A stretch of DNA of 64,000 nucleotides from Capsulimonas sp039928515 (GTDB lineage: Bacteria > Armatimonadota > Armatimonadia > Armatimonadales > Capsulimonadaceae): NCBI RefSeq assembly GCF_039928515.1, contig NZ_JBDSSZ010000150.1; one strand, given 5' to 3'. The notes beneath the pieces are model-generated. The model searched no databases. It was not told where the DNA came from and worked only from the letters and a program-made list of their open reading frames with translations. Positions 17,325-26,900 of this stretch are shown here, one piece after another; the first letter of the stretch is position 1, and each line of letters starts with the position of its first letter. The translations under genes were made by a program, and so were the position numbers.

Positions 17325-19061
17325 GTGTTTGAAACCGTGGGGCACAACGACGTGGTAATGAAGATCTTCCCTATCGACGAGCGGATCGGACTGGAAGCGT
17401 CTCTGGATTATCTGGAGACGATTCTGACGCATGATTCGGCCGGATTTGTGTTTCTCGACACGGACCTCCGTTATGTCCGCGTCAATCGCCGGCTCAGCGA
17501 AATCAACGGCCTAGCGATGGAGACATACGTAGGGCGTCACGTCTCCACCGCCGTGCACCCCGATCAATGGCCGGAGCGCAAAACGATCCTGGAGCGTGCT
17601 CTCGCGGGAGAGGCGACGCTCGATGAGCGACGCTCCCCCATCACTGCCCCAATAACAGATGCTCAGCGGCACGTCCTTGTTTCATATTATCCCGTGACCA
17701 GCTCCCAGGGCGTGATCGGCGTCGCGGTTGTCGTCCGCGACATCACCGAACAAGTCGCGGCGGAGACAAAAACCGGGCATCTCGCGCTCGCGTTCGAAAA
17801 CACTTCCGATTGCCTCCTCATTACCAATCTCGATGGCGTCATCCTTCAGGTCAACGACGCCTTTGTCGCCCTGACCGGATACCCACGCGAGGAGATCATC
17901 GGCAATTCGGCCAATGTCCTGCATCAGCCGGTGAGCAGCGGCCCACTGATCGCCGATATTCTCGACGGTCTCCAGCACAATGGACGCTGGTGGGGCGACA
18001 TTCCTCTGGTCCACAAGAACGGCTCCACTCTTTACACGGAAACCAGTATCACCGCGCTGCTGGATCAAGACGGTGCTTTGATCGGCGCGATCAACGCCTG
18101 CCGGGATGTCACCAGCCGGATTCACAGCGCGCAGGTTTTACGTGAGACCCAGATGCGCAAGGACGCGATCCTGGACGCCGCTCTCGACGCCGTGATCACG
18201 ATCGATGAAGAGGAGCGCGTGCTGGAATGGAACCCCGCCGCCGAAAAGACATTCGGCTATTCCCGCTCGGAAGCGCTGGGAGAACTCCTTTCCAGCTTGA
18301 TTATTCCAGAGTATCTGCGCGACGCGCACGCACGCGGGATTGCGCACTATCTCAAGACCGGCGAAGGGCCTGCTCTGTTCAAACGCATTGAGGTCCCGGC
18401 TCTGCGCCGGGACGGCAGCGAGTTCGCCGCCGAGCTGACCGCCCTCCCAATCGATTTGCCTGGGCGCTCTCTCTTCACGGCGTTTGTACGCGACATCTCG
18501 GAGCGCAAGCAGGCAGAGGCGGCGCTGGAGGCGGCCGTCGAACGCCAGCATACCCTTCTGCGCGATGTACTGGTCAGCGTCACCGAAGGAAAGCTGTGCC
18601 TGCTCGGCGGCGAAGAGCAGCTTCCCGTCATGATCGAAACCGTCGGCGATCCGATCGCGCTGACCGTCACTGAGGGATTGCGCGAGCTGCGCGCCGCCAC
18701 CATGGATGCGGCGCGGCAGGCCGGCTTCGTTTCCGAACGACAATACGACTTAATGACGGCGGCGAGCGAGGCGGGGATGAACGCAATCGTCCACGGCGGA
18801 GGAGGAACGGCCCAGATAGGACTCGGCGCGGACGGCGCGGTGCAGGTACGCGTGACGGATCAGGGAACAGGGATCGCGCTTGAGAATCTTCCACAGGCCA
18901 CCCTTGCGCGAGGATTCAGCACGAAAGCGACCCTCGGGCATGGCCTCAAAATGATGCTGGAGACGATCGATCGTCTCTCTCTTCTGACCGGTCCCGGCGG
19001 CACCGTGATCGCCCTGGAACAGTATGCTGAGCGTCCCCTGCCCAGCTGGCTCACTCTGTAA
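17325..19061 (+). CDS. Multi-PAS sensor with RsbW-like ATPase domain
   Basis: A 578-residue soluble protein with three PAS/PAC modules (about 25-145, 150-270 and 275-395) and a C-terminal HATPase_c domain (about 440-570) with ASEAGMNAIVHGG (N box), DQGTGI (G1) and GHGLKMM. There is no histidine phosphorylation helix between them; the linker instead resembles the front of RsbW/RsbT-like serine kinases. It is thus more likely a partner-switching or anti-sigma-type regulator than a classical histidine kinase. The GTG at 17325 is weakly supported; ATG 17358 is an alternative. A TATAAT lies at 17286-17291. Confidence 0.82.
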   Translation: MFETVGHNDVVMKIFPIDERIGLEASLDYLETILTHDSAGFVFLDTDLRYVRVNRRLSEINGLAMETYVGRHVSTAVHPDQWPERKTILERALAGEATLDERRSPITAPITDAQRHVLVSYYPVTSSQGVIGVAVVVRDITEQVAAETKTGHLALAFENTSDCLLITNLDGVILQVNDAFVALTGYPREEIIGNSANVLHQPVSSGPLIADILDGLQHNGRWWGDIPLVHKNGSTLYTETSITALLDQDGALIGAINACRDVTSRIHSAQVLRETQMRKDAILDAALDAVITIDEEERVLEWNPAAEKTFGYSRSEALGELLSSLIIPEYLRDAHARGIAHYLKTGEGPALFKRIEVPALRRDGSEFAAELTALPIDLPGRSLFTAFVRDISERKQAEAALEAAVERQHTLLRDVLVSVTEGKLCLLGGEEQLPVMIETVGDPIALTVTEGLRELRAATMDAARQAGFVSERQYDLMTAASEAGMNAIVHGGGGTAQIGLGADGAVQVRVTDQGTGIALENLPQATLARGFSTKATLGHGLKMMLETIDRLSLLTGPGGTVIALEQYAERPLPSWLTL

Positions 19062-19256
19062 GCTCCTCCACGACGCAATTCCTCTTTCCTGCCGGAGAAC
19101 ATCGGCGCGAACGAGGAGAAATTGTGTTACAATACTCGGGCTTCGTCCGCGGCGCGCCGCGGAAATCGAACGCGGCTCCGTGACGCGCCTGCTCCCAGCG
19201 CGCCTCTTCGGCCATTCTCACGACGCGTTTTGGCGCTCGCCGCGAGGAGAAACATC

Positions 19257-20633
19257 ATGTCCCAGCAAACTCGAAGCAATCTCAGCGCCATCCTGAAAGC
19301 CGCTCTCAGCAAGCCTCTTGGGGCCGGCGGCGATGTCCGAATGACCGCCGCTCTGACCGGACGACACCCGGCGGAGATCGTGCAGGCGATGTCCGAGATG
19401 ACCAACGCCGAAGCCCTCGCCGTCTTCAACTGGCTCGACAATCCCCGCGCCGCCGACGTTTTGGATGAACTCGATTCGGAAACCGTCCGATTCCTCACCG
19501 GCAACGCTCCGCCGGGCCGCATGGCCGAGCTGCTGGACCATCTGCCGATGGATGACGCCGCCGAAGTCATCTCCGAAGCGAACCCCGATCAGGCCGAAAC
19601 ACTGCTGGCCGACCTGAGCAAGCGCGCCCCCGAGGACGCCGCCGAAGTGCGCCGCCTCCTTGCGTACCCCGAATACTCTGCCGGCCGTCTCATGACGGAC
19701 AAGTTCGCCTGGGTCTCGCCCTCCACAAGCGCGACGCAGGTGCTGGCTTACCTGCGCGAAAACGCCGATGCGCTGGAGACGGTAAATGATATCTACGTGC
19801 TCGACCCGAGCCGTAAACTCATGGGCGTTTCGCCGATCCGCCGCGTTCTGACCGCCGGCCCCGATCAGCCGATCCATGAGTTCATGACGCCTGACCCGAT
19901 CAGCATTTCCCCCGAGAAGGAGCAGCAGGACGCAGCGATCCTGATCTCCCGCTACGACATGCTGACCCTGCCCGTAACCGACGAGACCGGCCTGATGCTG
20001 GGCATCGTGACGATTGACGACAGCATCGACGTTCTAGTCGAAGAGTTCGACGAGGACTACCTGCGCTCGGTCGGCTCCGACGCCGAGGAGCTGGAACGCA
20101 AAAGCCCTGTTCAAATCGCCCTTCTGCGTATGCCCTGGCTGATGGCGACCCTCTTTATCGAGCTGTTCGCGGGCGTGATCATTCACGCCTTCGACGCCAC
20201 CCTGACCAAGTTTATTCTTCTGGCGTCTTTCATGCCGATCATCTCGGCCATCAGCGGCAACACAGGACTTCAGTCTGCGGCAATTATTATTCGCGGCCTC
20301 TCCTCAGGACAAGTCCAACTGGAAAACTGGCGGCAGGCCGTCACCCGGCAGATGGCGACCACCGTCATCCTCGGCGCCGCCTGCGCGAGCACTCTGGGGA
20401 TCATCGGCGGCATTTGGGACCACCACTGGTCCTTCGGCTTTGTCGTCTTCCTGGGCATGTTCGCCTCCGTCAATATCGCCGGCGTAGTCGGCACGGTCGT
20501 CCCCCTGCTTTCCAAACGCGCCGGCTTCGACCCTGCCCTCACCGCCGGTCCGTTCGAAACGGCTTTCCAAGATGTTGTCGGCATCACCATCTTCCTCAGC
20601 CTTGCCTCCACACTGCTGCGCTGGCTGCATTAA
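19257..20633 (+). CDS. mgtE: Magnesium transporter MgtE
   Basis: A 458-residue Mg2+ channel of the inner membrane. The superhelical MgtE_N domain (about 25-125) is followed by a CBS pair (about 140-255; RLMTDKFAWVSP, EFMTPDPISISP) that senses cytosolic magnesium, and by a five-helix pore region (about 290-458). The ATG at 19257 has GAGGAG eight bases upstream and gives the normal length; the frame is open upstream to 19122 but without support. The TAA shares bases with the stop codon of the convergent LysR gene. Confidence 0.93.
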   Translation: MSQQTRSNLSAILKAALSKPLGAGGDVRMTAALTGRHPAEIVQAMSEMTNAEALAVFNWLDNPRAADVLDELDSETVRFLTGNAPPGRMAELLDHLPMDDAAEVISEANPDQAETLLADLSKRAPEDAAEVRRLLAYPEYSAGRLMTDKFAWVSPSTSATQVLAYLRENADALETVNDIYVLDPSRKLMGVSPIRRVLTAGPDQPIHEFMTPDPISISPEKEQQDAAILISRYDMLTLPVTDETGLMLGIVTIDDSIDVLVEEFDEDYLRSVGSDAEELERKSPVQIALLRMPWLMATLFIELFAGVIIHAFDATLTKFILLASFMPIISAISGNTGLQSAAIIIRGLSSGQVQLENWRQAVTRQMATTVILGAACASTLGIIGGIWDHHWSFGFVVFLGMFASVNIAGVVGTVVPLLSKRAGFDPALTAGPFETAFQDVVGITIFLSLASTLLRWLH

Positions 20634-21505
20634 GTACTTAGCTCCGCCACCAGCGCCTTCGCCGCACGGCTTTGGTGGCGTCCTCGGCGCGTGAGAAGGT
20701 GCAGCGGGCGCGTGAAGGCGAAATCACTGACGGGGACGACCGCCACGCGGTGCGTCTCTAGTTCCAGCGCGATGGTCAGCGACGACACCACCGCCAGCCC
20801 TACCCCCGCCGCGACGGCGCGCTTGATCGCTTCGATGTTGCCCAGCGACATCGCCGGGCGGATCGTCAGGCCGCGCTCCGCGAAGGCGCGCGCGATCACG
20901 GCGCGCGTTCCCGATCCTTCTTCACGGACCACAAACGGCTCGCGACAGAGTCGCTCCGCAAGCACCGGGCCTTCGGCGCGGATGGGATGATTCGGAGGCG
21001 CGATCACGACCATGGCGTCCTGGGCAAACACCGCCGCCTCCAAATCCGCTTCTTCCGCAAAGCCTTCCGTGAGACCCAGGTCCAGCGCGCCGTCCAAAAG
21101 ACGCTGCTGGATATCCTCCGTGTTGGCGATTTCCAGGCTCAGCGCAACGCCGGGATAGCGCCGGTGAAAGCGCGCCAGCACCTCCGGCAGCAGGTAACTG
21201 CCGATCGTCATGCTCGCGCCCACCGCAAGCGTTCCGCGCTCCAGTCCCCGCAGATCCGCCAGCGCCTCCTCCGCCTCGGCCTCCAGCGCGAACAAGCGCC
21301 GCGCATAGTCCGCCAGGATCACTCCCGCCCCCGTCAAACGCACGCCGCGCGGCAGGCGATCGAACAAAGGCGTCCCCAAGCTGCGCTCCAGTTCTTGCAG
21401 CTGCTTGGAAACGGCAGGCTGGCTGATATGCAGACGCTCCGCCCCCCGCCCGATCCCGCCCTCCTGCGCCACCGCGTGAAAAATCGCCAGGTGATTGATG
21501 TTCAT
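20630..21505 (-). CDS. LysR-family regulator (YeiE/CysL-like)
   Basis: A 291-residue LysR-type protein: helix-turn-helix at residues 17-40 (GIGRGAERLHISQPAVSKQL) and a two-lobed effector domain to the C terminus. The start ATG is followed by NINHLAIFHAVA, normal for the family. It is divergent from a YeiH-family transporter gene with about 70 bases between the starts, the same partnership as yeiE/yeiH in enterobacteria, so it most likely activates that gene. Its stop codon overlaps that of mgtE. Confidence 0.92.
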   Translation of the reverse strand: MNINHLAIFHAVAQEGGIGRGAERLHISQPAVSKQLQELERSLGTPLFDRLPRGVRLTGAGVILADYARRLFALEAEAEEALADLRGLERGTLAVGASMTIGSYLLPEVLARFHRRYPGVALSLEIANTEDIQQRLLDGALDLGLTEGFAEEADLEAAVFAQDAMVVIAPPNHPIRAEGPVLAERLCREPFVVREEGSGTRAVIARAFAERGLTIRPAMSLGNIEAIKRAVAAGVGLAVVSSLTIALELETHRVAVVPVSDFAFTRPLHLLTRRGRHQSRAAKALVAELST

Positions 21506-21575
21506 AACTTTAATCTATGCGATCCATAAATAACATGTCTTTGCATTATACCGTAAGAACCAGTAAGATAAGTTC

Positions 21576-22598
21576 ATGGCGACAACATTGATCTATCGAC
21601 GAAAACAAGAACGCGGAGGAGCTGTCTGGGGCGTGGCGCTCGCCGCCGCCGTGGCGGCAGTCGCCGTCGGTCTGCACCATTTCCCGAACCTGGGCATCTT
21701 CAGCGCACTGATCCTGGCCATCGTTCTGGGAATGACTGTGGGGAATACGACGACGATTCCGGCGTCTTGGCGAGCGGGAACGCAGTTCTGCTTGAAGCGA
21801 GTGCTGCGCGTGTCGATCGTGCTGCTGGGCTTGCAGCTGAGCTTCACGCAGGTCGGCCAGATCGGCGTGCGGGGGATGGCGGTGGTGGCGGGAAGCCTGG
21901 TGGGGACGTTTCTCTTTACTGTATGGCTTGGAGCGCGCCTGGGCGTGGACCGGAAGTTGGCGCAATTGATCGCGGCGGGAAGCTCGATCTGCGGCGCTTC
22001 GGCGGTGATCGCGGCGAACGTCGTCACGGAGGGGCGCGACGAAGACGTTGCCTACGGAGTCGCAGTCGTGACCGTCTTCGGGTCCATTTCCATGCTCGTT
22101 TATCCCCTGCTGCCTCGCGCTCTGCATCTGGCGCCGGCGGCGTTCGGCCTCTGGACGGGGGCATCAATCCACGAGGTGGCGCAGGTACTCGCGGCCGCCT
22201 TTCAGGACGGCGCCGTGAGCGGCCAGTTCGGGACGATCTCGAAGCTGGCCCGTGTGATGCTGCTTGCGCCCACGGTATTGACTCTGGGCATGCTCAGCGC
22301 CCGGCGCGACAGCGACAAGGGCGCACGGCTCGATTGGCGCAGCCTCCCCATTCCCTGGTTCGTGCTGGGTTTTATCGCGATGATCGGCGCCAATACGCTC
22401 AATATCATCCCCTTGGAAATCAAGACGGCGCTTCTCGGCGCCAACCAATTTTTGCTCGCCCTTTCGCTGGCGGCGATGGGCCTGGAAACGAGCTTGTCGA
22501 AACTCAAGCAGGCCGGGATACGCCCCATGATTCTCGGCGCGGGCGCATGGCTATTTATCGCGACGCTGAGCTACGGATTAGTACGGCTGTTGTACTGA
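21576..22598 (+). CDS. yeiH: YeiH/UPF0324-family putative sulfate/sulfite exporter
   Basis: A 340-residue membrane protein with about ten segments. GLHHFPNLGIFSALILAIVLG, the LGLQLSFTQVGQIG segment, AAGSSICGASAVIA and WTGASIHEVAQVLAAA are characteristic of the YeiH family. Members are thought to export small sulfur oxyanions, but direct evidence is limited. It is divergent from a LysR regulator, and a second, unrelated transporter follows 50 bases downstream. Confidence 0.9.
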   Translation: MATTLIYRRKQERGGAVWGVALAAAVAAVAVGLHHFPNLGIFSALILAIVLGMTVGNTTTIPASWRAGTQFCLKRVLRVSIVLLGLQLSFTQVGQIGVRGMAVVAGSLVGTFLFTVWLGARLGVDRKLAQLIAAGSSICGASAVIAANVVTEGRDEDVAYGVAVVTVFGSISMLVYPLLPRALHLAPAAFGLWTGASIHEVAQVLAAAFQDGAVSGQFGTISKLARVMLLAPTVLTLGMLSARRDSDKGARLDWRSLPIPWFVLGFIAMIGANTLNIIPLEIKTALLGANQFLLALSLAAMGLETSLSKLKQAGIRPMILGAGAWLFIATLSYGLVRLLY

Positions 22599-22648
22599 AG
22601 AAGGCGTAGGTATAATATTGAGACAAATCTCTGTACGGAAAGTCCACT

Positions 22649-23647
22649 ATGTCCCTTCGCCTTCCCCGCATCGATTGGTTTCTCACCGGCATGGCCGCCG
22701 CTGTAGGCCTGGCTTACTTCTTCCCGAACCCCGGCGCGGCGGGCGGAAGCCTGCACCCGGAGTTGCTGACGAAACTGGGGATCGCTCTGATTTTCTTTTT
22801 GAACGGAGTCTCGCTCTCATTCGCATCGATGAAATCGGGAATGCTGCAATGGAAACTGCATCTCGTGGTGCAGACGGCGACGTTTCTTCTGTTCCCTATT
22901 CTTGGACTGCTCGCGCTCTGGCTGATCGGTCCGCATATTGCGCCGGATCTGCGGCTGGGATTCTTCTATCTGTGCGCGCTGCCGTCCACGGTGTCGTCTT
23001 CGGTGGCGATGACGGCCGCAGCGCGCGGCAACGTGTCCGCGGCGGTATTCAACGCGACCCTTTCCAGCCTGCTCGGCGTGTTTCTGACCCCCATGTGGAT
23101 CGCCCTGGTCATGAAAAGCGGCGGTCAGCCGATGCCGTTCGGCAAAGTGATCGTGGATCTTTTGGAGTGGCTCGTGCTGCCGCTCATCATCGGCCAGATC
23201 TCCCGCCCGCTGCTGGCGAACTGGGCGAAGGGGCACAAGAAGTTCATCAGCACGGTGGACCGCTGCACGATCCTTTTGCTGGTTTACACCTCGTTCTGCG
23301 ACTCAATGAAAACTGGCGTCTGGTCCGGCCACGGTCTTGGCATCGTCGCTGGAACACTCGTGGGCGCTACAGCCCTGTTCTTCGTCGTCTTAGGCATCGT
23401 GAGCGCCGTCTGCGACGCCCTGGGCTTTTCATCCAAGGATCGCACGGCCGCAGTCTTCTGCGGCTCCAAGAAGACGCTCGCATCCGGAGTCCCAATGGCG
23501 CGCCTGATCTTCGGCGCCCACCCAGGCCTGAGCATGATCCTGCTGCCGATCATGATCTACCACCCATTGCAGCTCGTTATCTGCGGAGCGCTCGCCGGTA
23601 AATGGGCGAAGCGCGAAGCATTGCTGGAAGAAAAGGAAACAAAATGA
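22649..23647 (+). CDS. SBF-like transporter of the YfeH type (PF13593)
   Basis: A 332-residue membrane protein with about ten segments related to bile acid:sodium symporters. FFLNGVSLSFASMKSG, ALPSTVSSSVAMTAAARGN and FCGSKKTLASGVPMA are typical of the YfeH-like branch, whose substrate is unknown. It lies 50 bases after the YeiH gene on the same strand. The stop codon overlaps the ATG of a small lipoprotein-like ORF (ATGA). Confidence 0.9.
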   Translation: MSLRLPRIDWFLTGMAAAVGLAYFFPNPGAAGGSLHPELLTKLGIALIFFLNGVSLSFASMKSGMLQWKLHLVVQTATFLLFPILGLLALWLIGPHIAPDLRLGFFYLCALPSTVSSSVAMTAAARGNVSAAVFNATLSSLLGVFLTPMWIALVMKSGGQPMPFGKVIVDLLEWLVLPLIIGQISRPLLANWAKGHKKFISTVDRCTILLLVYTSFCDSMKTGVWSGHGLGIVAGTLVGATALFFVVLGIVSAVCDALGFSSKDRTAAVFCGSKKTLASGVPMARLIFGAHPGLSMILLPIMIYHPLQLVICGALAGKWAKREALLEEKETK

Positions 23648-23730
23648 AACTGAAGGCGTTCGCCCTGATGGTTTTTCGAGTGGTCATTCCAATCGCGGCG
23701 TGCTTAGCGTTAGCAGGCTGCCCTTGCTAA
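23644..23730 (+). CDS. Small lipoprotein-like ORF, 28 residues
   Basis: This ORF is only 28 codons long and starts within the stop of the YfeH-like gene (ATGA coupling). It reads as a short basic start (MKLK), a hydrophobic core and a lipobox-like LALAGC followed by PC and stop. If cleaved at the cysteine it would leave only a three-residue lipidated peptide, or it may stay as a small membrane peptide. Coupling to the transporter suggests an accessory role. Not recognised; it may be a chance ORF, but the combination of overlap and lipobox is unusual. Confidence 0.5.
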   Translation: MKLKAFALMVFRVVIPIAACLALAGCPC

Positions 23731-23899
23731 CACAAGACATCTAAAGCAACATTCGCAATTCAGAGAGGTTTATGGCTTTTGCCGCCGAGACATTGTTGGG
23801 CTTAGGCCCCTTCCCCATCTGCGAGCAGAGTGTGTGCGCAACTCATCGGGTTCCCCAGAATTGGGGCGGAGGGGCCAAAACCAACAGCTCTCCTGACAC

Positions 23900-23940
23900 A
23901 AAAAAAGAGCCCCGCCGGAATATCCGGCGGGACTTTTGTA
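23900..23940 (-). terminator. Intrinsic terminator of the giant repeat-protein gene
   Basis: A GC-rich 9-bp stem (CCCGCCGGA with TCCGGCGGG) with a short AT loop. Read on the minus strand it is followed by seven T residues (complement of 23900-23906). It lies 16 bases past the giant gene stop. A T run on the other side is weaker, so it may also stop plus-strand transcripts. Confidence 0.85.
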
Positions 23941-23955
23941 CGTCAGGGCTGCGCG

Positions 23956-26900
23956 TTATTTGCGTTTCAGGATGTTGGATACTGAACCGGAGTTGGTAGG
24001 AAGCGATATTGTCGTAGCCTTGTAGACCTTGATCCAATATCCCTGCCACGGCTCCAGTGTTCCGCCCGCCGTGATCGGCGTATAGGCGGCGCCATCATAT
24101 CCGTAGATGGTGCTGTCTACGATATGACGGTCTGGAGCGCTCGCCTGTGCGAAGGTCAGATCCTGTTCATCCGCAGTGCTGAATGTCAGGTCCGAGACGT
24201 TGATCGCGGTCACGCTCGGTACGCCGATCTGGTTCCAGAACGGCTGGAGCGCAACGTGGATCACCGGAGTAGTCGGAGCCGGTCCGGCGAAGTAGACGCT
24301 CGTCGTACCGGTCAGTTTTGTCCAGTAGCCTAATCCGAGGTGGAGAGTATCCGCCGGCGCGGTCGGGCTGACCGCATAGTTCAGGCTGCCCGGCTGCCAG
24401 ATGGCGAGCGGAGCGGCTCCTTCCGACTTGCCCACACCCAGGATGTTGTTCAGAGACGTGCCGCTGTAATCGTACGGCGCCGAGATCATTTGCGTACCAG
24501 CCGCAAACGTCTTGATCGGATCGAACGACATATCGGCGCGCGTGAAGCCCGCAGATGTGACGGTCACCGTCTTGGGAGCGCTGGGGTTCAGGTATCCCGT
24601 CTTCTCCACACTGACCGTGTAGGTACCCGGCGGTACGCTGCGCTGGAAGTTGACGCTGCCGTTTGCTCCCGCAACCGCCGTGGCGCCCGTGGTAATGGTG
24701 ATCGCCGGCAGGCCGTCATCAGGCGTCAGAGTGATCGTAGCGCCGCCCACCACCAATGTCGTCGCGGGAATGCCTCCGAAGGTCACGAGACCGCCGATGT
24801 TTCCATTCGGCGTCGGAGTCATTTGGAAGTCCTGGGTCGTATTTCCACTGTCCGCCAGGTAGACGGAGTTCAGAGTGATCGTGGCGTACTTGGGAGCATG
24901 CACCGCCGTGATCTTATACTTACCGAACTTCATCGCTCCAGAGGTGTACTTGCCAAGAGCATCGCTCGTAGCCGTCACCGGAGTTCGATCGCTTCCTTGC
25001 AGGGGCGTGAACGTGAGAGTGACGTTGGGCAGCGGCTTGCCGGTCGCCGCGTCCGTAACCGTTCCCACGAACGTTCCCGGCGGCGGCTGCAGCGTGAAGT
25101 TCTGGGTGATCTTCGCTCCGTTTGTCACCAATACCGTCGCTGAAGCGGAGAACACGCCGCTCTTCGACGCCGCTCCCGTGTAGCTCAGACCGGGATCGGT
25201 CGCCGAGCGGACATTCGCGATCGTGTACTTACCGCTGGCGTCTGTAGTCGCGAGCAGCACTGCGCCTGCCCCAGAGGCGAACCGTACGGTCGCGCCTGGC
25301 ACCGGGACTCCGTCGGGGCTTGTTACGGCTCCGCTCAGAACACCAAGCTCCGTGGTGCTCATCTGGAAGTCCTTGGTCACAACGGCGTCCTGCGGAAGCG
25401 CGATGACGACCTTCTGCGGCTGATAGTTCGGCGCGAAGGCCAGCGTGATGGTGTAGGTATCCGCGAACATCGGCCCGGTGTAGTAATGACCGTTGGCGTC
25501 GGTGCGTAGAGACTTCACCGGCTTGCCCGCAGTCCGGGGCGTGAACGTAATGTTCACGCCTTGCAGTTTGGCGCCGGTGGCGGCGTCAGTGACGTTCCCA
25601 ATGAACGATCCGGCCGCCTCGGGCAGCTGGAAGTCCTGCGCAGTTGCGCCGCCGTCCATGACGATCACGGTTGCGGTGGGGCTCACTCGGGTACCGCTTT
25701 GAGCGGATCCGTTGTAAGCCTTGCCGGGAGCAACCGCACTTTGCACGCTGGAGACCGAGTACTGTCCGGACGAGTTCGTCGTCGTTGTGACCGTCAGTCC
25801 GCCGGAGACGGGCTTGAAGGTCACGGTCGCGAACGGTACGACCACTCCGCGGCTGTCAGTGACGGTTCCGGCAATACGTCCGCCTCGCGTCATGTTCAGC
25901 GCAATGTCCTTGGTCACGGTCACATCCTGCGGAAGAACCAGATCCAAGAATGTCTGCTGCTGATAGCTCGGCGGGAACGTCACCTTGAGATTATAAGTCT
26001 CAGCGTGAATGCCGCCGGTCGTATACTGTCCATTCGCGTTCGTCGCGACGATCCGAGGAGTTCCGCCAGCCTTCGGAGTGAAGGTCAACGTCGCACCGGC
26101 CAGCTTGGCGCCGGTGGCGGCGTCGGTCACGGTTCCGGAGAAGACGCCGGGCGCTTCCGGAAGCTGGAAGTTCTGTGTGACCGTCGAAACGCTCGTGAAC
26201 AGGACGCGAACCTGCGCGGTCTTCCGCGAGCCCTTAGCCGCCGTAGCGTAGTAGGCCTTGCCGGGCTCCGTCGCGGCGGGCACGTTGTTGATGACGTACC
26301 GTCCGAGGTAGTCAGTCGTCGCGGTCAGCGCGGGCGTGGCCGGCGTCAGCGCCACAGTGGCGCCTTCGACGGGAACGCCGCGGCTATCCGTAACAACGCC
26401 CACCATGCGTCCCGGCTTGACGGGAACCAGAGCGATATTGACCGTGAGGGTCTGCGCAAATCCAACAACCTTGCCCGGGAGCAACTGGGTGACATAGTCC
26501 GGAGACTTCGTCGCCGTCATGTCGTAGGTCGCCGGTGGGAGCAGGCCGGTGGTGTAAACGCCCTGCGCGTTTGTCGTCAGTGTGATCGGCGTCGCCAGAC
26601 CGGCCGACGTGATCGTGATCGTAGCGCCGGGCAGCGGGAGGTGTGTCACGAAATCCGTGACAGTTCCCGTGATCCGTCCTGGGGGCGGCAGAAGGACGAA
26701 GTCCGTTGTCGTCGCCTGACCACTCACGACGATCAGATTTTTCGTATCCGACTTGAAGGTGAACGGAGACACGATCTTCGATGCGAACCCGGTGTAAGCA
26801 AGACCCACGCCCGGAGCGCTGGGAACGTTCTGCACCGAGTAGAAGCCGGTATTGTTGGTCTGTGTGGTGACGATCGTGCCGTCCGGCGCCGTGAACGTCA

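Noticed and set aside
19062..19256. Possible magnesium riboswitch before mgtE
   Set aside because: The leader is GC-rich and contains local hairpins, but no M-box conserved segments are visible.
23772..23999. Plus-strand frame of 75 codons after the YfeH-like gene
   Set aside because: It runs through the terminator hairpin and into the 3' end of the giant gene; no ribosome site.
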